64,000 nucleotides of DNA from Pseudomonas eucalypticola (GCF_013374995.1 NZ_CP056030.1:3256501-3320500), one strand, 5' to 3'. Shown: positions 17,918 through 27,418, counted from the stretch's first letter. The notes: generated by a model from the letters alone, not told the origin. Translations and numbers: made by a program.

Positions 17918-18062
17918 TTGCCCCGCTGGGTGAGGCTGGCGTGAGCGCCCCGTGCATGGCAAGCAAGCACAGGCAGGAAAAAACCAAATTGCCATGTGTT
18001 CCGTTCGTTCTTTCCTGCGTCGCACCTCTTCATTGCCTGTTTCCCTTGTCTGGAGTTCCCTG

Positions 18063-20189
18063 ATGCCCGCGCCGAAACCCCTGCCCACTGCCCTGCTGGG
18101 CCTGGCCCTCGTCTGCCCCTGCGTGGCCGAGGCTCAGGACCTTGAACTGGGCCAGGTCGTGATCCGGGGCCAGGACCAGAGCGGCGAGGACCAGGCAGTG
18201 ACCGACGCCACGGCGCGCCAGGCCCAGGTGCCCGGCGGCACCAACGTGGTGGACATGCGCCGCCCGCTGCAAGGCCGCGTGGCCAGCAACCAGGATGTGC
18301 TGGCGTATCAGCCGGGGGTTTATGCCCAGTCCGCCGGCAATGAGGGGGTGAAGATTTCCATTCGCGGCTCGGGCATCAACCGCGCGCCCGGCGCCCACGC
18401 CTCGGGCCTGTACGCCATGCTCGATGGCTTGCCCCTGACCGGCCCGGGCGGTACCCCCTATGAACTGCTGGAACCCCTGTGGCTGGACCATGTGGACGTG
18501 ATGCGCGGTGCCAATGGCTTTGACCGCGGCGGCCTGGCCCTGGGCGGCGCCATCGACTATGTCAGCCATACCGGCTATGACTCACCCCTGCTGCAACTGC
18601 GCTACGCCATGGGCAGCCATGGCTATCGTCAGCGCCAGGTCAGTTCCGGGCAAGTGCTGGGGGACTTCGACTACTACGTAGCCGTCACCGATGCCAAATC
18701 CGATGGCTACCAGGACCATACCGCCAGCACCAGCCAGGGCGTGATCGCCAACTTCGGCTACCGCATCAATCCCGACCTGGACACCCGGTTCTATTTTCGC
18801 CACCGCGAAACCGACAATGAGTTGGCCGGGCGGGTGACCAAAGACGCCATCGAACACGACGCCCGCGCGGCCAACCCTACCTACCAGGCACGGGACTACC
18901 AGCGCGATGAACCCGGCAGCACCTTCATCGGCAACAAGACCACCTACTACATCGACGACGATTCCAGCGTCCAGGCCGGGCTGGTGTACCACGACTACCC
19001 CATGGACCTGCGTGAAGGCCCCAACCGCCTGAAAGTGGCCTACACCGATGTCAGCGGCACGTTCGACTACAAACGCCGCGACACCCTGTTCGGCCTGGAC
19101 AGCAACAGCCTGATCGGCCTGCGGGTGACCAAGCACTTGCCCAACGATGGCGCCAGTGAGTTCGTGCGCATCCCCACCAACAATACCGCCAGCTATGCGC
19201 CCGGCACGCGCATTCGCGATTTCACCTACCAGGGCTCGGACACCGTGCTGCACGCCAGCAACGACCTGGAGATCGCCGAGGACCTGTGGTTGACCACCGG
19301 CCTGGCCGCTATCTACACCCGCCGCGAAAGCGCAGTCACCTACCCGGCAGACGGTGGCAAGACCAGCCTGCATGACTGGGACTACGCGCCGCGCCTGGGC
19401 CTGCGCTACCAGCTCAGCCCCAACGTACAGGTGTTCGGCAACCTCAGCCGCTCGGTGGAGGCGCCGCACCCGTGGTCGCTGATCTACAGCGCCAATCAGC
19501 TGTTCCCGGCCGGCAGTGGCGCCGCCACCGGCGCCCAGCGCGACCCGGTGAAGCTGCGTAACCAGACCGCCACCACCCTGGAGTTCGGCGGCCGGGGTGA
19601 CAGCGCCCTGGGCCAATGGAGCCTGGCCTGGTACTACGCCCAGGTGCGCCATGAACTGCTGTCGGTACTGCCCGACGCCAGCGCCGTCACCCCCTACGAA
19701 CTGAACGCCAGCCCCACGGTGCACCAAGGCGTCGAAGCCAGCCTGCAGAGCACCTTGTGGTCCGAGCCCGGCGTCGGCCAACTGAGCCTGCGCCAGGCGT
19801 ACACCTTCAGCGACTTCCACTACCGGGACGACAACCGCTTCGGCAACAACCGCCTGCCGGGCCTGCCGATGCATTACTACCAGGGCGAGCTGCGCTACGA
19901 CTGGCCCCAGGGGGTGTTTGCCGCGCTCAACACGCAACTGGTGTCCAAGGTGGCGGTGGACTACGCCAACAGCTATTACGCTGATCCCTACGCGCTGTTC
20001 GGCGCGACCCTGGGCTACAACGCGCCGAAAGGCGATTGGCAGACCTGGGTCGATGTGCGCAACCTGACCAACCAGCACTACGCCGCCACGGTGACCCCGG
20101 GTTACGACGACAAGGGGCTGGACGCCGCGCGGTCAACGCCCGGCGAAGGGCTGGGCGTGTACCTGGGCGTGTCCTGGAGCCTGCGCTGA
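18063..20189 (+). CDS. TonB-dependent outer-membrane receptor
   Basis: A 708-residue receptor from MPAPKPLPTALLGLAL; GGAG lies 7 nt upstream, and a longer frame adds 37 unlikely residues. The signal peptide is cleaved near VAEA-QD. A candidate TonB box (LELGQVVIRGQ) starts the mature protein. The plug follows (YQPGVYAQSAGNEGVKISIRGSG region, about residues 85-200), then a beta-barrel ending in VYLGVSWSLR with the terminal aromatic-rich strand, though the last residue is Arg rather than Phe. It faces a three-gene ABC importer across 36 bp, so the pair may form one uptake route for an unknown chelate or organosulfur compound. No sigma/anti-sigma pair is near. Confidence 0.9.
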   Translation: MPAPKPLPTALLGLALVCPCVAEAQDLELGQVVIRGQDQSGEDQAVTDATARQAQVPGGTNVVDMRRPLQGRVASNQDVLAYQPGVYAQSAGNEGVKISIRGSGINRAPGAHASGLYAMLDGLPLTGPGGTPYELLEPLWLDHVDVMRGANGFDRGGLALGGAIDYVSHTGYDSPLLQLRYAMGSHGYRQRQVSSGQVLGDFDYYVAVTDAKSDGYQDHTASTSQGVIANFGYRINPDLDTRFYFRHRETDNELAGRVTKDAIEHDARAANPTYQARDYQRDEPGSTFIGNKTTYYIDDDSSVQAGLVYHDYPMDLREGPNRLKVAYTDVSGTFDYKRRDTLFGLDSNSLIGLRVTKHLPNDGASEFVRIPTNNTASYAPGTRIRDFTYQGSDTVLHASNDLEIAEDLWLTTGLAAIYTRRESAVTYPADGGKTSLHDWDYAPRLGLRYQLSPNVQVFGNLSRSVEAPHPWSLIYSANQLFPAGSGAATGAQRDPVKLRNQTATTLEFGGRGDSALGQWSLAWYYAQVRHELLSVLPDASAVTPYELNASPTVHQGVEASLQSTLWSEPGVGQLSLRQAYTFSDFHYRDDNRFGNNRLPGLPMHYYQGELRYDWPQGVFAALNTQLVSKVAVDYANSYYADPYALFGATLGYNAPKGDWQTWVDVRNLTNQHYAATVTPGYDDKGLDAARSTPGEGLGVYLGVSWSLR

Positions 20190-20225
20190 CCGCGGACCTG
20201 ACGCCGCGGCCGGCACCCGGTGGGC

Positions 20226-21005
20226 TCACGCGTCGGCCAAGCCCAACGAGGCCAGAATGCCAGTGCGCAACTCCACCAGGTAGGGATCATCCCGGCGCCG
20301 TGGATACGGGCGCTGTACCTGGATCTCGGCTTTGACCCGCGCTGGCCGCTCGCTGAAGACGATGATGCGGTTGGCCAGCAACAGCGCCTCCTCCACGTCA
20401 TGGGTCACCAGGAGCGCGGTATAGCCCTGGCGCTGCCACAGTTCGATCAACTCCTTCTGCATGGCGATGCGCGTCAGCGAGTCGAGCTTGCCCAAGGGCT
20501 CGTCCAGAATCAGCAGGCGAGGCTCGTTGACCAGCGCCCGGGCCAGGGCAACCCGTTGCGCCATGCCCCCGGACAACTGGCGGGGCCAGGCACGGGCGAA
20601 TTCGCTCAGGTGCACCTTGGCCAGAGCGGCGTCGACGCGGCCGCGCTGGGTCTTGAGCAACCCCTGGGCCTGCAGGCCCACGGCAACGTTGTCCCAGACA
20701 CGGCGCCAGGGGTACAGGGTGGGGTCCTGGAACACCACCACGCGGCTGGGGTCCGGGCCGGTGATGGCCTGGCCGTCGCCTTGCAGGGTGCCACGGTCGG
20801 CGGGTTCCAGCCCGGCCACCAGGCGCAGCAGGGTCGACTTGCCGCAACCGGAGGGGCCCAGCAGGGCGACGAATTCGCCCGGAGCCACGTCCAGGCTGAC
20901 GTTATCGAGTACAGGCAACGGCTCGCCATCCAGGTGAAACGCATGGCTGAGCCCGTCGATATGCACGGCCAGCCCCGGGCTGGCGGGTGTCTGCAGCGCT
21001 ACCAT
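20226..21005 (-). CDS. ABC transporter ATP-binding protein (SsuB/TauB-like)
   Basis: A 259-residue ATPase. Walker A is GPSGCGKSTLLRLV (about residues 53-66). The Q-loop is in VVFQDPTLYPWRRVWDN. The signature LSGGMAQRVALARAL is followed by Walker B LLILDEPLGKLD and the H-loop LLVTHDVEEALLLANRI. The PWR/W motif after the Q-loop is characteristic of the nitrate/sulfonate/taurine subfamily. It is the third gene of the operon and overlaps the permease gene by 7 bp, so the two are coupled. It powers import through the neighbouring permease. Confidence 0.94.
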   Translation of the reverse strand: MVALQTPASPGLAVHIDGLSHAFHLDGEPLPVLDNVSLDVAPGEFVALLGPSGCGKSTLLRLVAGLEPADRGTLQGDGQAITGPDPSRVVVFQDPTLYPWRRVWDNVAVGLQAQGLLKTQRGRVDAALAKVHLSEFARAWPRQLSGGMAQRVALARALVNEPRLLILDEPLGKLDSLTRIAMQKELIELWQRQGYTALLVTHDVEEALLLANRIIVFSERPARVKAEIQVQRPYPRRRDDPYLVELRTGILASLGLADA

Positions 21006-21997
21006 TTCACCGCTCCTTTCTGCCAGGCCAATAGCCGGTCACGTACCAGGAAAAGGGCCGATATCAACCCGGAACAGGCCAGCGCCATCACCAGCAGCGC
21101 GGCATACATATTGGCGTAGGCGGCCCAGCCCTGGGCCCATTGCAGGTACCAGCCGATGCCGGACTTGACGCCCATCATTTCCGCCACCACCAGGGTGGAG
21201 AACGACGCGCCCAGGCCCATGAACAAGCCGACAAACACATGGGGCAACGCCGCCGGAATCGCCACGCGAACAATCAGGAACGAGGGTTTCGCCCCCAGGG
21301 TGCGCGCCACGTCGTAGTAAGCCTTGTCGACGCTGGCCACACCCGACCAAGTCAGCACGGTGACCGGGAACCAGGTGGCCAAGGCAATCAGGAACACGCT
21401 GGCGCTCCAACTGCTGGGAAACAGGAAAAAGCACAGCGGCAACAGGGCTGTGGACGGAACCGGCCCGAGGATGCGCAACACCGGGTGCAACCAGTAGCCG
21501 ATACGGGTGGACCAGCCGATGGACACCCCGGCAATGAAACCGCATACGGCGCCCAGCCCTACCCCAAAGCCCAACAGCACCGCCGAGTGCCACAGGCTGT
21601 CGAGCAGGCGCGGCCAGTCGCTGAGGTAGACATTGAGCAAGGCCTGGGGCGGCGCGAAAAACGGTACCGGCAGCAGGCCCAGCTTGGCGGTCAGCCATTC
21701 CCAAACGCCCAGCAGCAACGCCAGCGCCAGCAGCCACGGCGCCAGGTGGTGCAGCCGACGGGCCAGCCTGGGTACCCGGGGCGCGGCCAGCGCCAGCACA
21801 CCGATCAACACGGCCAGCGCCAGTTCGAGGTTGGCCAGGCCTTCAGTCAGTGGCCAATGCCGGGTAGCGTCCGGATACAGCCGGGTCAGCAGCGCGGCAC
21901 CCAGCCAGGCCAGCACCGCCACGGCGGAACGCCAGCCGATGCGTGGTTGCTCAACGGCCACGGCGACGCCGGCACGGGTGAGTTCAACTGAAGACAT
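20999..21997 (-). CDS. ABC transporter permease (SsuC/TauC-like)
   Basis: A 332-residue inner-membrane permease, longer than the usual 250-270 residues because of an N-terminal extension with two extra hydrophobic stretches (AVAVLAWLGAALL, ELALAVLIGVLALAA) before the core. The binding-protein-dependent transport domain shows the EAA-type loop (YYDVARTLGAKPSFLIVRVAIPAALPHVFVG in part), where it contacts the ATPase. Its start overlaps the substrate-binding-protein gene by 14 bp. Import substrate is inferred only from family: anions such as sulfonates, nitrate or thiamine precursors. Confidence 0.92.
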   Translation of the reverse strand: MSSVELTRAGVAVAVEQPRIGWRSAVAVLAWLGAALLTRLYPDATRHWPLTEGLANLELALAVLIGVLALAAPRVPRLARRLHHLAPWLLALALLLGVWEWLTAKLGLLPVPFFAPPQALLNVYLSDWPRLLDSLWHSAVLLGFGVGLGAVCGFIAGVSIGWSTRIGYWLHPVLRILGPVPSTALLPLCFFLFPSSWSASVFLIALATWFPVTVLTWSGVASVDKAYYDVARTLGAKPSFLIVRVAIPAALPHVFVGLFMGLGASFSTLVVAEMMGVKSGIGWYLQWAQGWAAYANMYAALLVMALACSGLISALFLVRDRLLAWQKGAVKW

Positions 21998-23057
21998 TGG
22001 CGGTGATCTCCTTCGCGAACTCGCCGGCGTTGGTGCTGGCGTCGAATACCTCTACCGTCTTGAGGTCGTCCACGTAGGTGACGATCTCGGTGGCCAACGC
22101 CGCGCCCACGGCGTGGTGGCCGTGGGTGTGGTCGTGAAGAATGGCCTGCACCTCGGCTTCGCTGGTGTTCACGGCAAACTTCTGGAAACCCTTGGCCACC
22201 GCTTCCGGGTGTTTTACCGCATAGTCGTGGGCTTCCAGAATGGCCTGGGTCAGCGCCGCGGCCACACGGCGGTCGTCGCGCACCAGCTTGCCGGTGACGC
22301 CCACCACGCAGCACGACAGGTTGGCGTATTCGTCCACCAGGTTGGTGGACAGCTCGCGCGCCTGGCCGCCCTGCAGCAAGCGGTACATGAAGGGGTCGCT
22401 GCCACTGATGGCCTGCACTTCACCCTTGTCCAGGGCGGTGCCCAGCAGGTCAGCGGGAAACAGCTTCCATTCCACGTCGCGCACCGGGTCCACGCCGTGC
22501 TTCTTGAGCAGGATGGAGAAGAAGTTGCGATCGGGCGCCGCCATGTCGGTCACGCCAATGGCTTTGCCCTTGAGGTCTTCCAGGCGGGTGATGGGGCCGT
22601 GGGTAGCGCTGAGCAGGCGCAGGCAACCGCCGTGGGTACCGGCGGTGAGCTTGACGTCGAAGCCCTGCTCCAGCGCCTTGAGCCAGCGCAGCGCCATGCC
22701 GATGCCGGCGTCGGCCTTGCCGGTGGCGATGGCTTCGAGCAGCACCTCGGTAGAATTGCCGAAGTTGACGAACTCCACGTCCAGGTTGTGCCGGGTGAAG
22801 AACCCTTCGCCGTGGGCGATGACCACGGGGGCCAGGCAGACGGCATTGAGGTTGATGGCCAGTTTGAGCTTGCGCGGCGTGTCGAGCTTGATGAAGTCAC
22901 CGGTACCCTGGGGTTCCGTGCCCATCTGCATGGAGTCATGCTCATCGGCCCAGACGCGGCCGGGCAACGATAGCAGCAGCGGGCTGGCCAGCGCGGCAGC
23001 CCCCAGGCCTAACAGACGGCGGCGAGACAGGGCATTGAACGGGGGTTGAGGGCGCAT
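21984..23057 (-). CDS. Tat-exported ABC substrate-binding protein (SsuA/NMT1-like) with histidine cluster
   Basis: A 357-residue periplasmic binding protein, first gene of the operon, with AGGAG well placed upstream. The N-terminus SRRRLLGLGAAALASPLLL (residues 11-29) is a twin-arginine signal. The mature part has the SsuA/NMT1-like fold: LAINLNAVCLAPVVIAHGEG, then FFTRHNLDVEFVNFGN and ATGKADAGIG. Unusual for sulfonate-binding proteins are HDHTHGHH at residues 308-315, a Met/His-rich mature N-terminus (DEHDSMQMG) and cysteines C74, C145 and C249/C250. Tat export suggests folding with a cofactor or ligand before transport. A metal-chelate ligand is my inference; a sulfonate remains possible. 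Confidence 0.88.
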   Translation of the reverse strand: MRPQPPFNALSRRRLLGLGAAALASPLLLSLPGRVWADEHDSMQMGTEPQGTGDFIKLDTPRKLKLAINLNAVCLAPVVIAHGEGFFTRHNLDVEFVNFGNSTEVLLEAIATGKADAGIGMALRWLKALEQGFDVKLTAGTHGGCLRLLSATHGPITRLEDLKGKAIGVTDMAAPDRNFFSILLKKHGVDPVRDVEWKLFPADLLGTALDKGEVQAISGSDPFMYRLLQGGQARELSTNLVDEYANLSCCVVGVTGKLVRDDRRVAAALTQAILEAHDYAVKHPEAVAKGFQKFAVNTSEAEVQAILHDHTHGHHAVGAALATEIVTYVDDLKTVEVFDASTNAGEFAKEITANVFS

Positions 23058-23171
23058 CGTCGAACCTCTCCTGAGCGAGGGTGGGTTCGGGTCCGCGCGT
23101 ACGGTCGCCGAGGGTGGCTAATAAGGTTTTGATCGGTCTGGCGACCTTCTTAGAACCTTACCACCTGGCGG

Positions 23172-23219
23172 GTTATAGGCTAAATTCATTTAATGCATAA
23201 GGTAATATGCATAAAGGTA
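23172..23219 (-). promoter_or_regulatory. Promoter of the ABC operon with ATGCAT direct repeats
   Basis: On the minus strand TTATGC and TATAAC (17-bp spacer) form a plausible promoter about 115 bp upstream of the binding-protein gene. Overlapping and preceding the -35 are two direct repeats at a 14-bp step: ATGCATAAGGTA (23193-23204) and ATGCATAAAGGTA (23207-23219), plus-strand reading. Their position suits an activator or a repressor; no regulator gene is adjacent. Confidence 0.5.
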
Positions 23220-23259
23220 GGTGGAATCAGGGCGCATCGCGGGTGATTTCCGCGGGTCG

Positions 23260-23295
23260 CGAGAATGAGCGCCGTGCGACCGGCGCTCACTCTCG
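23260..23295. terminator. Strong hairpin between ABC-operon promoter and aldehyde dehydrogenase 3' end
   Basis: CGAGAATGAGCGCC pairs with GGCGCTCACTCTCG (one mismatch) around an 8-nt loop. It lies 35 bp beyond the aldehyde dehydrogenase stop in its direction of transcription. There is no T-run on either strand, so it may be a weak or factor-dependent terminator, or a REP remnant. Confidence 0.5.
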
Positions 23296-23330
23296 GATAC
23301 AACGACATCAAGGCATCCAGCCGAAACCCA

Positions 23331-24761
23331 TCATCCCAGGTGCGTGACCAGCTTGGTCACCAGGTACGCCTGGATGGCCTCAGTCCCGCCTTCCGAGCCA
23401 TGGCCGGAATCCTTGATCCCGCCAAACGGCGTTTCCGGCAGGCCAATGCCCAGGTGGTTGATCGACAACATGCCCGCTTCAACCCGGTCACTCAATGCCT
23501 GCGCCGTCTTCGACGAGGCCGTGAAGGCGTAGGACGCCAGGCCGAACGGCAGACGGTTGGCTTCGGCGATCACTTCGTCCAGGGTATCGAACGGCACGAT
23601 CAGCGCCACCGGGCCGAACGGCTCCTCGTTCATCAGGCGCATGCCGGTGTTCAGGCCGCTGATCACGGTCGGGGCGAAGAAATACCCCGGGCCGTCGATC
23701 GCCTTGCCGCCCAGGTGCACGGTGGCACCCTTGGCGCGGGCATCGTCCACCAGGGCCTGCAACGCCGGAGCGCGCCGGCCGTTGGCCAGCGGGCCCATGG
23801 TCACGCCCTCCTCCAGGCCGTTACCGACCTTGACCTTGCCCGCGAGTTCGACGAAGCGGTTCAGGAAGGTCTCGAACACTTCACGCTGCACCAGGAAGCG
23901 CGTGGGCGACACGCACACCTGCCCGGCGTTGCGAAACTTGGAGGCCACCAGCAATTGCACGGCCTTTTCCACGTCGGCGTCGGCGAACACCATGGCCGGT
24001 GCGTGGCCGCCCAGTTCCATGGTGGCCGGCTTCATGTGCTGGCCGGCCATGGCCGCCAGTTGCTTGCCCACCGGGGTGGAGCCGGTGAAGGTCACCTTGC
24101 GGATGACCGGGTGCGGGATGAGGTAGCCCGAGATGTCCGCCGGGACGCCATACACCAGGCCGATAACCCCGGCCGGTACACCCGCGTCGGCGAAGGCGCG
24201 GATCAGTTCGGCAGGCGACGCCGGGGTTTCTTCCGGGGCCTTGACGATGATCGAGCAACCCGCGGCCAGGGCCGAGCTGAGTTTGCGCACCACCTGGTTG
24301 ATCGGGAAGTTCCAGGGCGTGAACGCCGCCACCGGTCCGACGGGTTCGCTGATGACGCGTTGCTCGATGCCCTGGGCACGCGAAGGCACGATGCGGCCAT
24401 AGCTGCGGCGGCCCTCTTCGGCCAGCCAGTCGATGATATCGGCGGCCGCCAGGGTTTCGGCACGGGCCTCGGCGAGCGGCTTGCCCTGCTCCAGGGTCAT
24501 CAGCCGGGCAATATGATCGGCACGTTCACGCATCAGCTCACCGGCCTTGCGCATGACCTTGTAGCGGTCGAAGGCACTGACCTTGCGCCAGGTGTCGAAC
24601 CCCTGCTGCGCAGCGGCCAGGGCCTCGTCCAGGTCGGCGATGTCGGCGTGTGCCACGCTGCCCAGGGTTTCACCGTTGGCGGGGTTGACCACCGCGATGC
24701 TGCGGCCGTCGGCGGCATCGCGCCATTGACCGTTGATGTAAAGCTGCACGTTCGGGTACAT
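23331..24761 (-). CDS. NAD(P)-dependent aldehyde dehydrogenase, probable 2-oxoglutarate semialdehyde dehydrogenase (type I)
   Basis: A 476-residue ALDH. Catalytic residues are visible: N151 (PWNFP), E249 (MELGGHAP) and C283 ([11 protein letters not shown]). Segments such as [35 protein letters not shown] and the C-terminal [15 protein letters not shown] resemble alpha-ketoglutaric semialdehyde dehydrogenase I of the oxidative L-arabinose route; succinate-semialdehyde dehydrogenases are the near alternative. The sugar 1-dehydrogenase gene ends 32 bp upstream on the same strand, which favours a sugar-oxidation role. The intermediate lactonase and dehydratases are not in this window. Confidence 0.85.
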   Translation of the reverse strand: MYPNVQLYINGQWRDAADGRSIAVVNPANGETLGSVAHADIADLDEALAAAQQGFDTWRKVSAFDRYKVMRKAGELMRERADHIARLMTLEQGKPLAEARAETLAAADIIDWLAEEGRRSYGRIVPSRAQGIEQRVISEPVGPVAAFTPWNFPINQVVRKLSSALAAGCSIIVKAPEETPASPAELIRAFADAGVPAGVIGLVYGVPADISGYLIPHPVIRKVTFTGSTPVGKQLAAMAGQHMKPATMELGGHAPAMVFADADVEKAVQLLVASKFRNAGQVCVSPTRFLVQREVFETFLNRFVELAGKVKVGNGLEEGVTMGPLANGRRAPALQALVDDARAKGATVHLGGKAIDGPGYFFAPTVISGLNTGMRLMNEEPFGPVALIVPFDTLDEVIAEANRLPFGLASYAFTASSKTAQALSDRVEAGMLSINHLGIGLPETPFGGIKDSGHGSEGGTEAIQAYLVTKLVTHLG

Positions 24762-24793
24762 GGGAATCCCTCAGTCGATGAAAATGGAAGGTT

Positions 24794-25720
24794 TCAGTCC
24801 AGGAAGGCCGCCGCCTGGGTACGGCGGCCGGCCATGAAAGCGTCTGCCACCAGGCGCAGGGGTTGCAGGTCGGCATCGCTGGCGCCGGTGGCGATCAACT
24901 GCCGGAAATGCCGGTACAGCGACGGGTACTCTGCCTCAGCAGGCAGCGGCTGGGCGATGTCATCGATGAACAGCGCGGCGCCGCCTTGTTCCAGGCGCAG
25001 CACGCCATCCTCGGTAACAATGACCACACGCCAGACGTCGGGTTCAGCATGATCCCAGTCAAACTCCGCGCTGACCTCGACGCCATGGGCGTCGGCCATG
25101 CGCAGGCGCGCCGCGATGGGGGCCTGGTGGTTGGCGGGCACGGCAAGCTCGGCGGCCGTGATGAACAGGGGGTCGGGAAGCAACGTGGTGACGATAGACA
25201 AGGCATTGATACCGGGGTCGAACACCCCCTGCCCGCCCGCCTGCCAGATCCAGGCCTGGCCGGGGTGCCATTTGCGCACGTCTTCCTTCCAGGTGATGGC
25301 CACGCTGCGCAGGGTGCGCCCGCGCAGCCACTGGCGAGCCGGCTCCACCGCCGGGGCGAAGCGCGAATGCCAGGCGAACAGGCAGGTCACGCCCTGGGCG
25401 CGGGCCAGCTCCACCAAATCCATGGCCTCGCCAAGGCTGGCACAAGGCGGCTTTTCCACCAGCACATGCTTGCCGGCCAGCAGGGCCTGGCGCACTTGCG
25501 CGTGGCGGCCCTGGGGCGGCGTGCAGAACGCCACGGCCTGCACGGCCGGGCCCTCGGCCAGCAACGCCTCCAGGCTGGTGTAATGGGCCACGCCGGGGCA
25601 TGGCGGGCCCAGGGTGGCGACAGCGCGCAACTGGTAACCGGGGTTGCCGAGGATGGCCGGCACATGCTGGTCCTGGGCGATCTTGCCGTAGCCGACGAGG
25701 CCCAGCGAAAGGTGCTCCAT
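24794..25720 (-). CDS. D-galactose / L-arabinose 1-dehydrogenase (Gfo/Idh/MocA family)
   Basis: A 308-residue oxidoreductase from MEHLSLGLVGYGKIAQDQHV, with AGGAG upstream; a longer frame adds 33 unlikely residues. The N-terminal Rossmann motif GLVGYGKIA, then CTPPQGRHAQVRQALLAGKHVLVEKPP-type sequence (EKPP at about residues 90-93) and KEDVRKWHPGQAWIWQ match, from memory, the Pseudomonas D-galactose dehydrogenase and the L-arabinose 1-dehydrogenases. They oxidise the C1 hydroxyl to the lactone with NAD(P)+. It heads a two-gene operon with the semialdehyde dehydrogenase, which makes L-arabinose (C5 to 2-oxoglutarate) at least as likely as galactose. Confidence 0.87.
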   Translation of the reverse strand: MEHLSLGLVGYGKIAQDQHVPAILGNPGYQLRAVATLGPPCPGVAHYTSLEALLAEGPAVQAVAFCTPPQGRHAQVRQALLAGKHVLVEKPPCASLGEAMDLVELARAQGVTCLFAWHSRFAPAVEPARQWLRGRTLRSVAITWKEDVRKWHPGQAWIWQAGGQGVFDPGINALSIVTTLLPDPLFITAAELAVPANHQAPIAARLRMADAHGVEVSAEFDWDHAEPDVWRVVIVTEDGVLRLEQGGAALFIDDIAQPLPAEAEYPSLYRHFRQLIATGASDADLQPLRLVADAFMAGRRTQAAAFLD

Positions 25721-25966
25721 GGTGCGACTCCTGTTGCAGGGGATTGTTCTTATGGGATCAGGAAGGCAGCAGAGGCCGAGTCTATACGATTGCGGGGGTG
25801 GTACGACAACTGCCGGCAATCAAAACGGGTGGTCGAAACGGTCCATATTTCTTAAACTGTACGCCTCTCCTCTTCAAACCACCCGAATGGCCCGGCCGCG
25901 CGCACCCTGAAAGGGCCAAGGCGCACCGGCGCGCCGTGCGGGGTTGCTGTTCATGCAAGGAAACCC

Positions 25967-27418
25967 ATGTCGCTGTCTTCGATCCGCAACAACGTCCTGG
26001 CCGGCCTGACGTCGTCCTTCGCCCTGGTACCGGAGTGCATTGCCTTCGCGCTGGTGGCCCAGGTGAACCCGTTGATGGGCCTTTACGGTGCCTTCATCAT
26101 CTGCACCCTGACCGCCCTCTTCGGCGGCCGCCCGGCCATGATTTCCGGCGCAGCCGGGTCCATGGCGGTGGTAATCGTCGCGCTGGTGGTGCAGCACGGT
26201 GCCCAGTACCTGCTGGCGACCGTGGTGCTGGGCGGGTTGATCATGGTGCTGTTCGGCCTGTTGCGCCTGGGCAAGCTGGTGCGCATGGTGCCGCATCCGG
26301 TGATGCTGGGGTTCGTCAATGGCCTGGCGATCATCATCGCCCTGTCACAGCTGGAGCACTTCAAGGTCGGCGATGCGTGGCTCAGTGGCACGCCGCTGGT
26401 AGTGATGCTGGGCCTGGTGGCGCTAACCATGGCCGTGGTCTACCTGCTGCCGCGCCTGACCCGCGCCGTGCCACCGGCGCTGGTGGCCATTGTCGGCGTC
26501 AGCCTGCTGGTGTACGCGCTGGGCCTGCCCACCCGTACCCTCAGTGACATGGCACATATCGCCGGTGGCCTGCCCAGCCTGCACTGGCCCAGCGTGCCGA
26601 TGACCCTGGAAACCTTGAAGATCATCGCCCCGTATGCCGTGCTGATGGCCATGGTCGGGCTGCTGGAAACCCTGCTGACCTTCAACCTCACCGATGAACT
26701 GACGGAAACCCGTGGCCAACCGAACCGCGAATGCGTGGCCCTGGGCGTGGCCAACGTGGCCTCGGGGCTGTTCGGTGGCATGGGCGGTTGCGCCATGATC
26801 GGCCAGACCGTGATCAACCTCAGCTCCGGCGGCCGCGGGCGGTTGTCGGGCGTGGTCAGCGGCATCATGGTGCTGCTGTTCATCCTGTTCCTGTCACCGC
26901 TGATCGAGCGCATTCCGCTGGCGGCGCTGGCTGGGGTGATGTTCGTGGTGGCCCAGCAGACCTTCGCCTGGGGCTCGTTGCGGGTGCTGGGCAAGGTGCC
27001 GCGCCAGGATGCCGTGGTGATCGTTGCGGTCACGGTCATCACCGTGTTCACCGATCTGGCTACCGCCGTGGTGTGTGGCATTCTCATCGCCGCGCTGGCG
27101 TTCGCCTGGCAGCACGCCCGGGAAATCCGCGCCGACGCCGACGACAGTCAGCCTGGGCGCAAGCGCTACACCCCGCACGGCACCTTGTTCTTCGCCTCGA
27201 CCACGCATTTCCAGGCCCTGTTCGACCCACGTAACGACCCGCACGAAGTCACGGTCGATTGCCGGCACCTGCACCTGGCCGATCACTCGGCCATCGCTGC
27301 CCTGGAGGCCTTGGCGTCGCGTTATGAGAAGGCTGGCAAGGGCTTTGCCCTGGAACAGCTGTCCGAACGCAACCAGCGCCTGCTGCAGCGCGCCGGTGCG
27401 GCGGTGGTCATGAACTGA
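25967..27418 (+). CDS. SulP family anion transporter with STAS domain
   Basis: A 483-residue protein with AAGGAAA upstream. The N-terminal membrane domain has the SulP start (AGLTSSFALVPECIAFALVAQVNPLMGLY, first 20 diagnostic) and the GGMGGCAMIGQTVINLSSGGR segment between TM7 and TM8. About 14 half-length TM segments are followed from residue 385 or so by a short cytoplasmic STAS domain (VTVDCRHLHLADHSAIAALEAL). Members carry sulfate, bicarbonate or dicarboxylates. No carbonic anhydrase or cysteine genes flank it, so the substrate stays open. Confidence 0.92.
   Translation: MSLSSIRNNVLAGLTSSFALVPECIAFALVAQVNPLMGLYGAFIICTLTALFGGRPAMISGAAGSMAVVIVALVVQHGAQYLLATVVLGGLIMVLFGLLRLGKLVRMVPHPVMLGFVNGLAIIIALSQLEHFKVGDAWLSGTPLVVMLGLVALTMAVVYLLPRLTRAVPPALVAIVGVSLLVYALGLPTRTLSDMAHIAGGLPSLHWPSVPMTLETLKIIAPYAVLMAMVGLLETLLTFNLTDELTETRGQPNRECVALGVANVASGLFGGMGGCAMIGQTVINLSSGGRGRLSGVVSGIMVLLFILFLSPLIERIPLAALAGVMFVVAQQTFAWGSLRVLGKVPRQDAVVIVAVTVITVFTDLATAVVCGILIAALAFAWQHAREIRADADDSQPGRKRYTPHGTLFFASTTHFQALFDPRNDPHEVTVDCRHLHLADHSAIAALEALASRYEKAGKGFALEQLSERNQRLLQRAGAAVVMN

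Noticed and set aside
18582..20078. 498-codon frame opposite the TonB-dependent receptor
   Set aside because: Compositional shadow rich in Gly, Val and His; the receptor has signal peptide, plug and barrel features.
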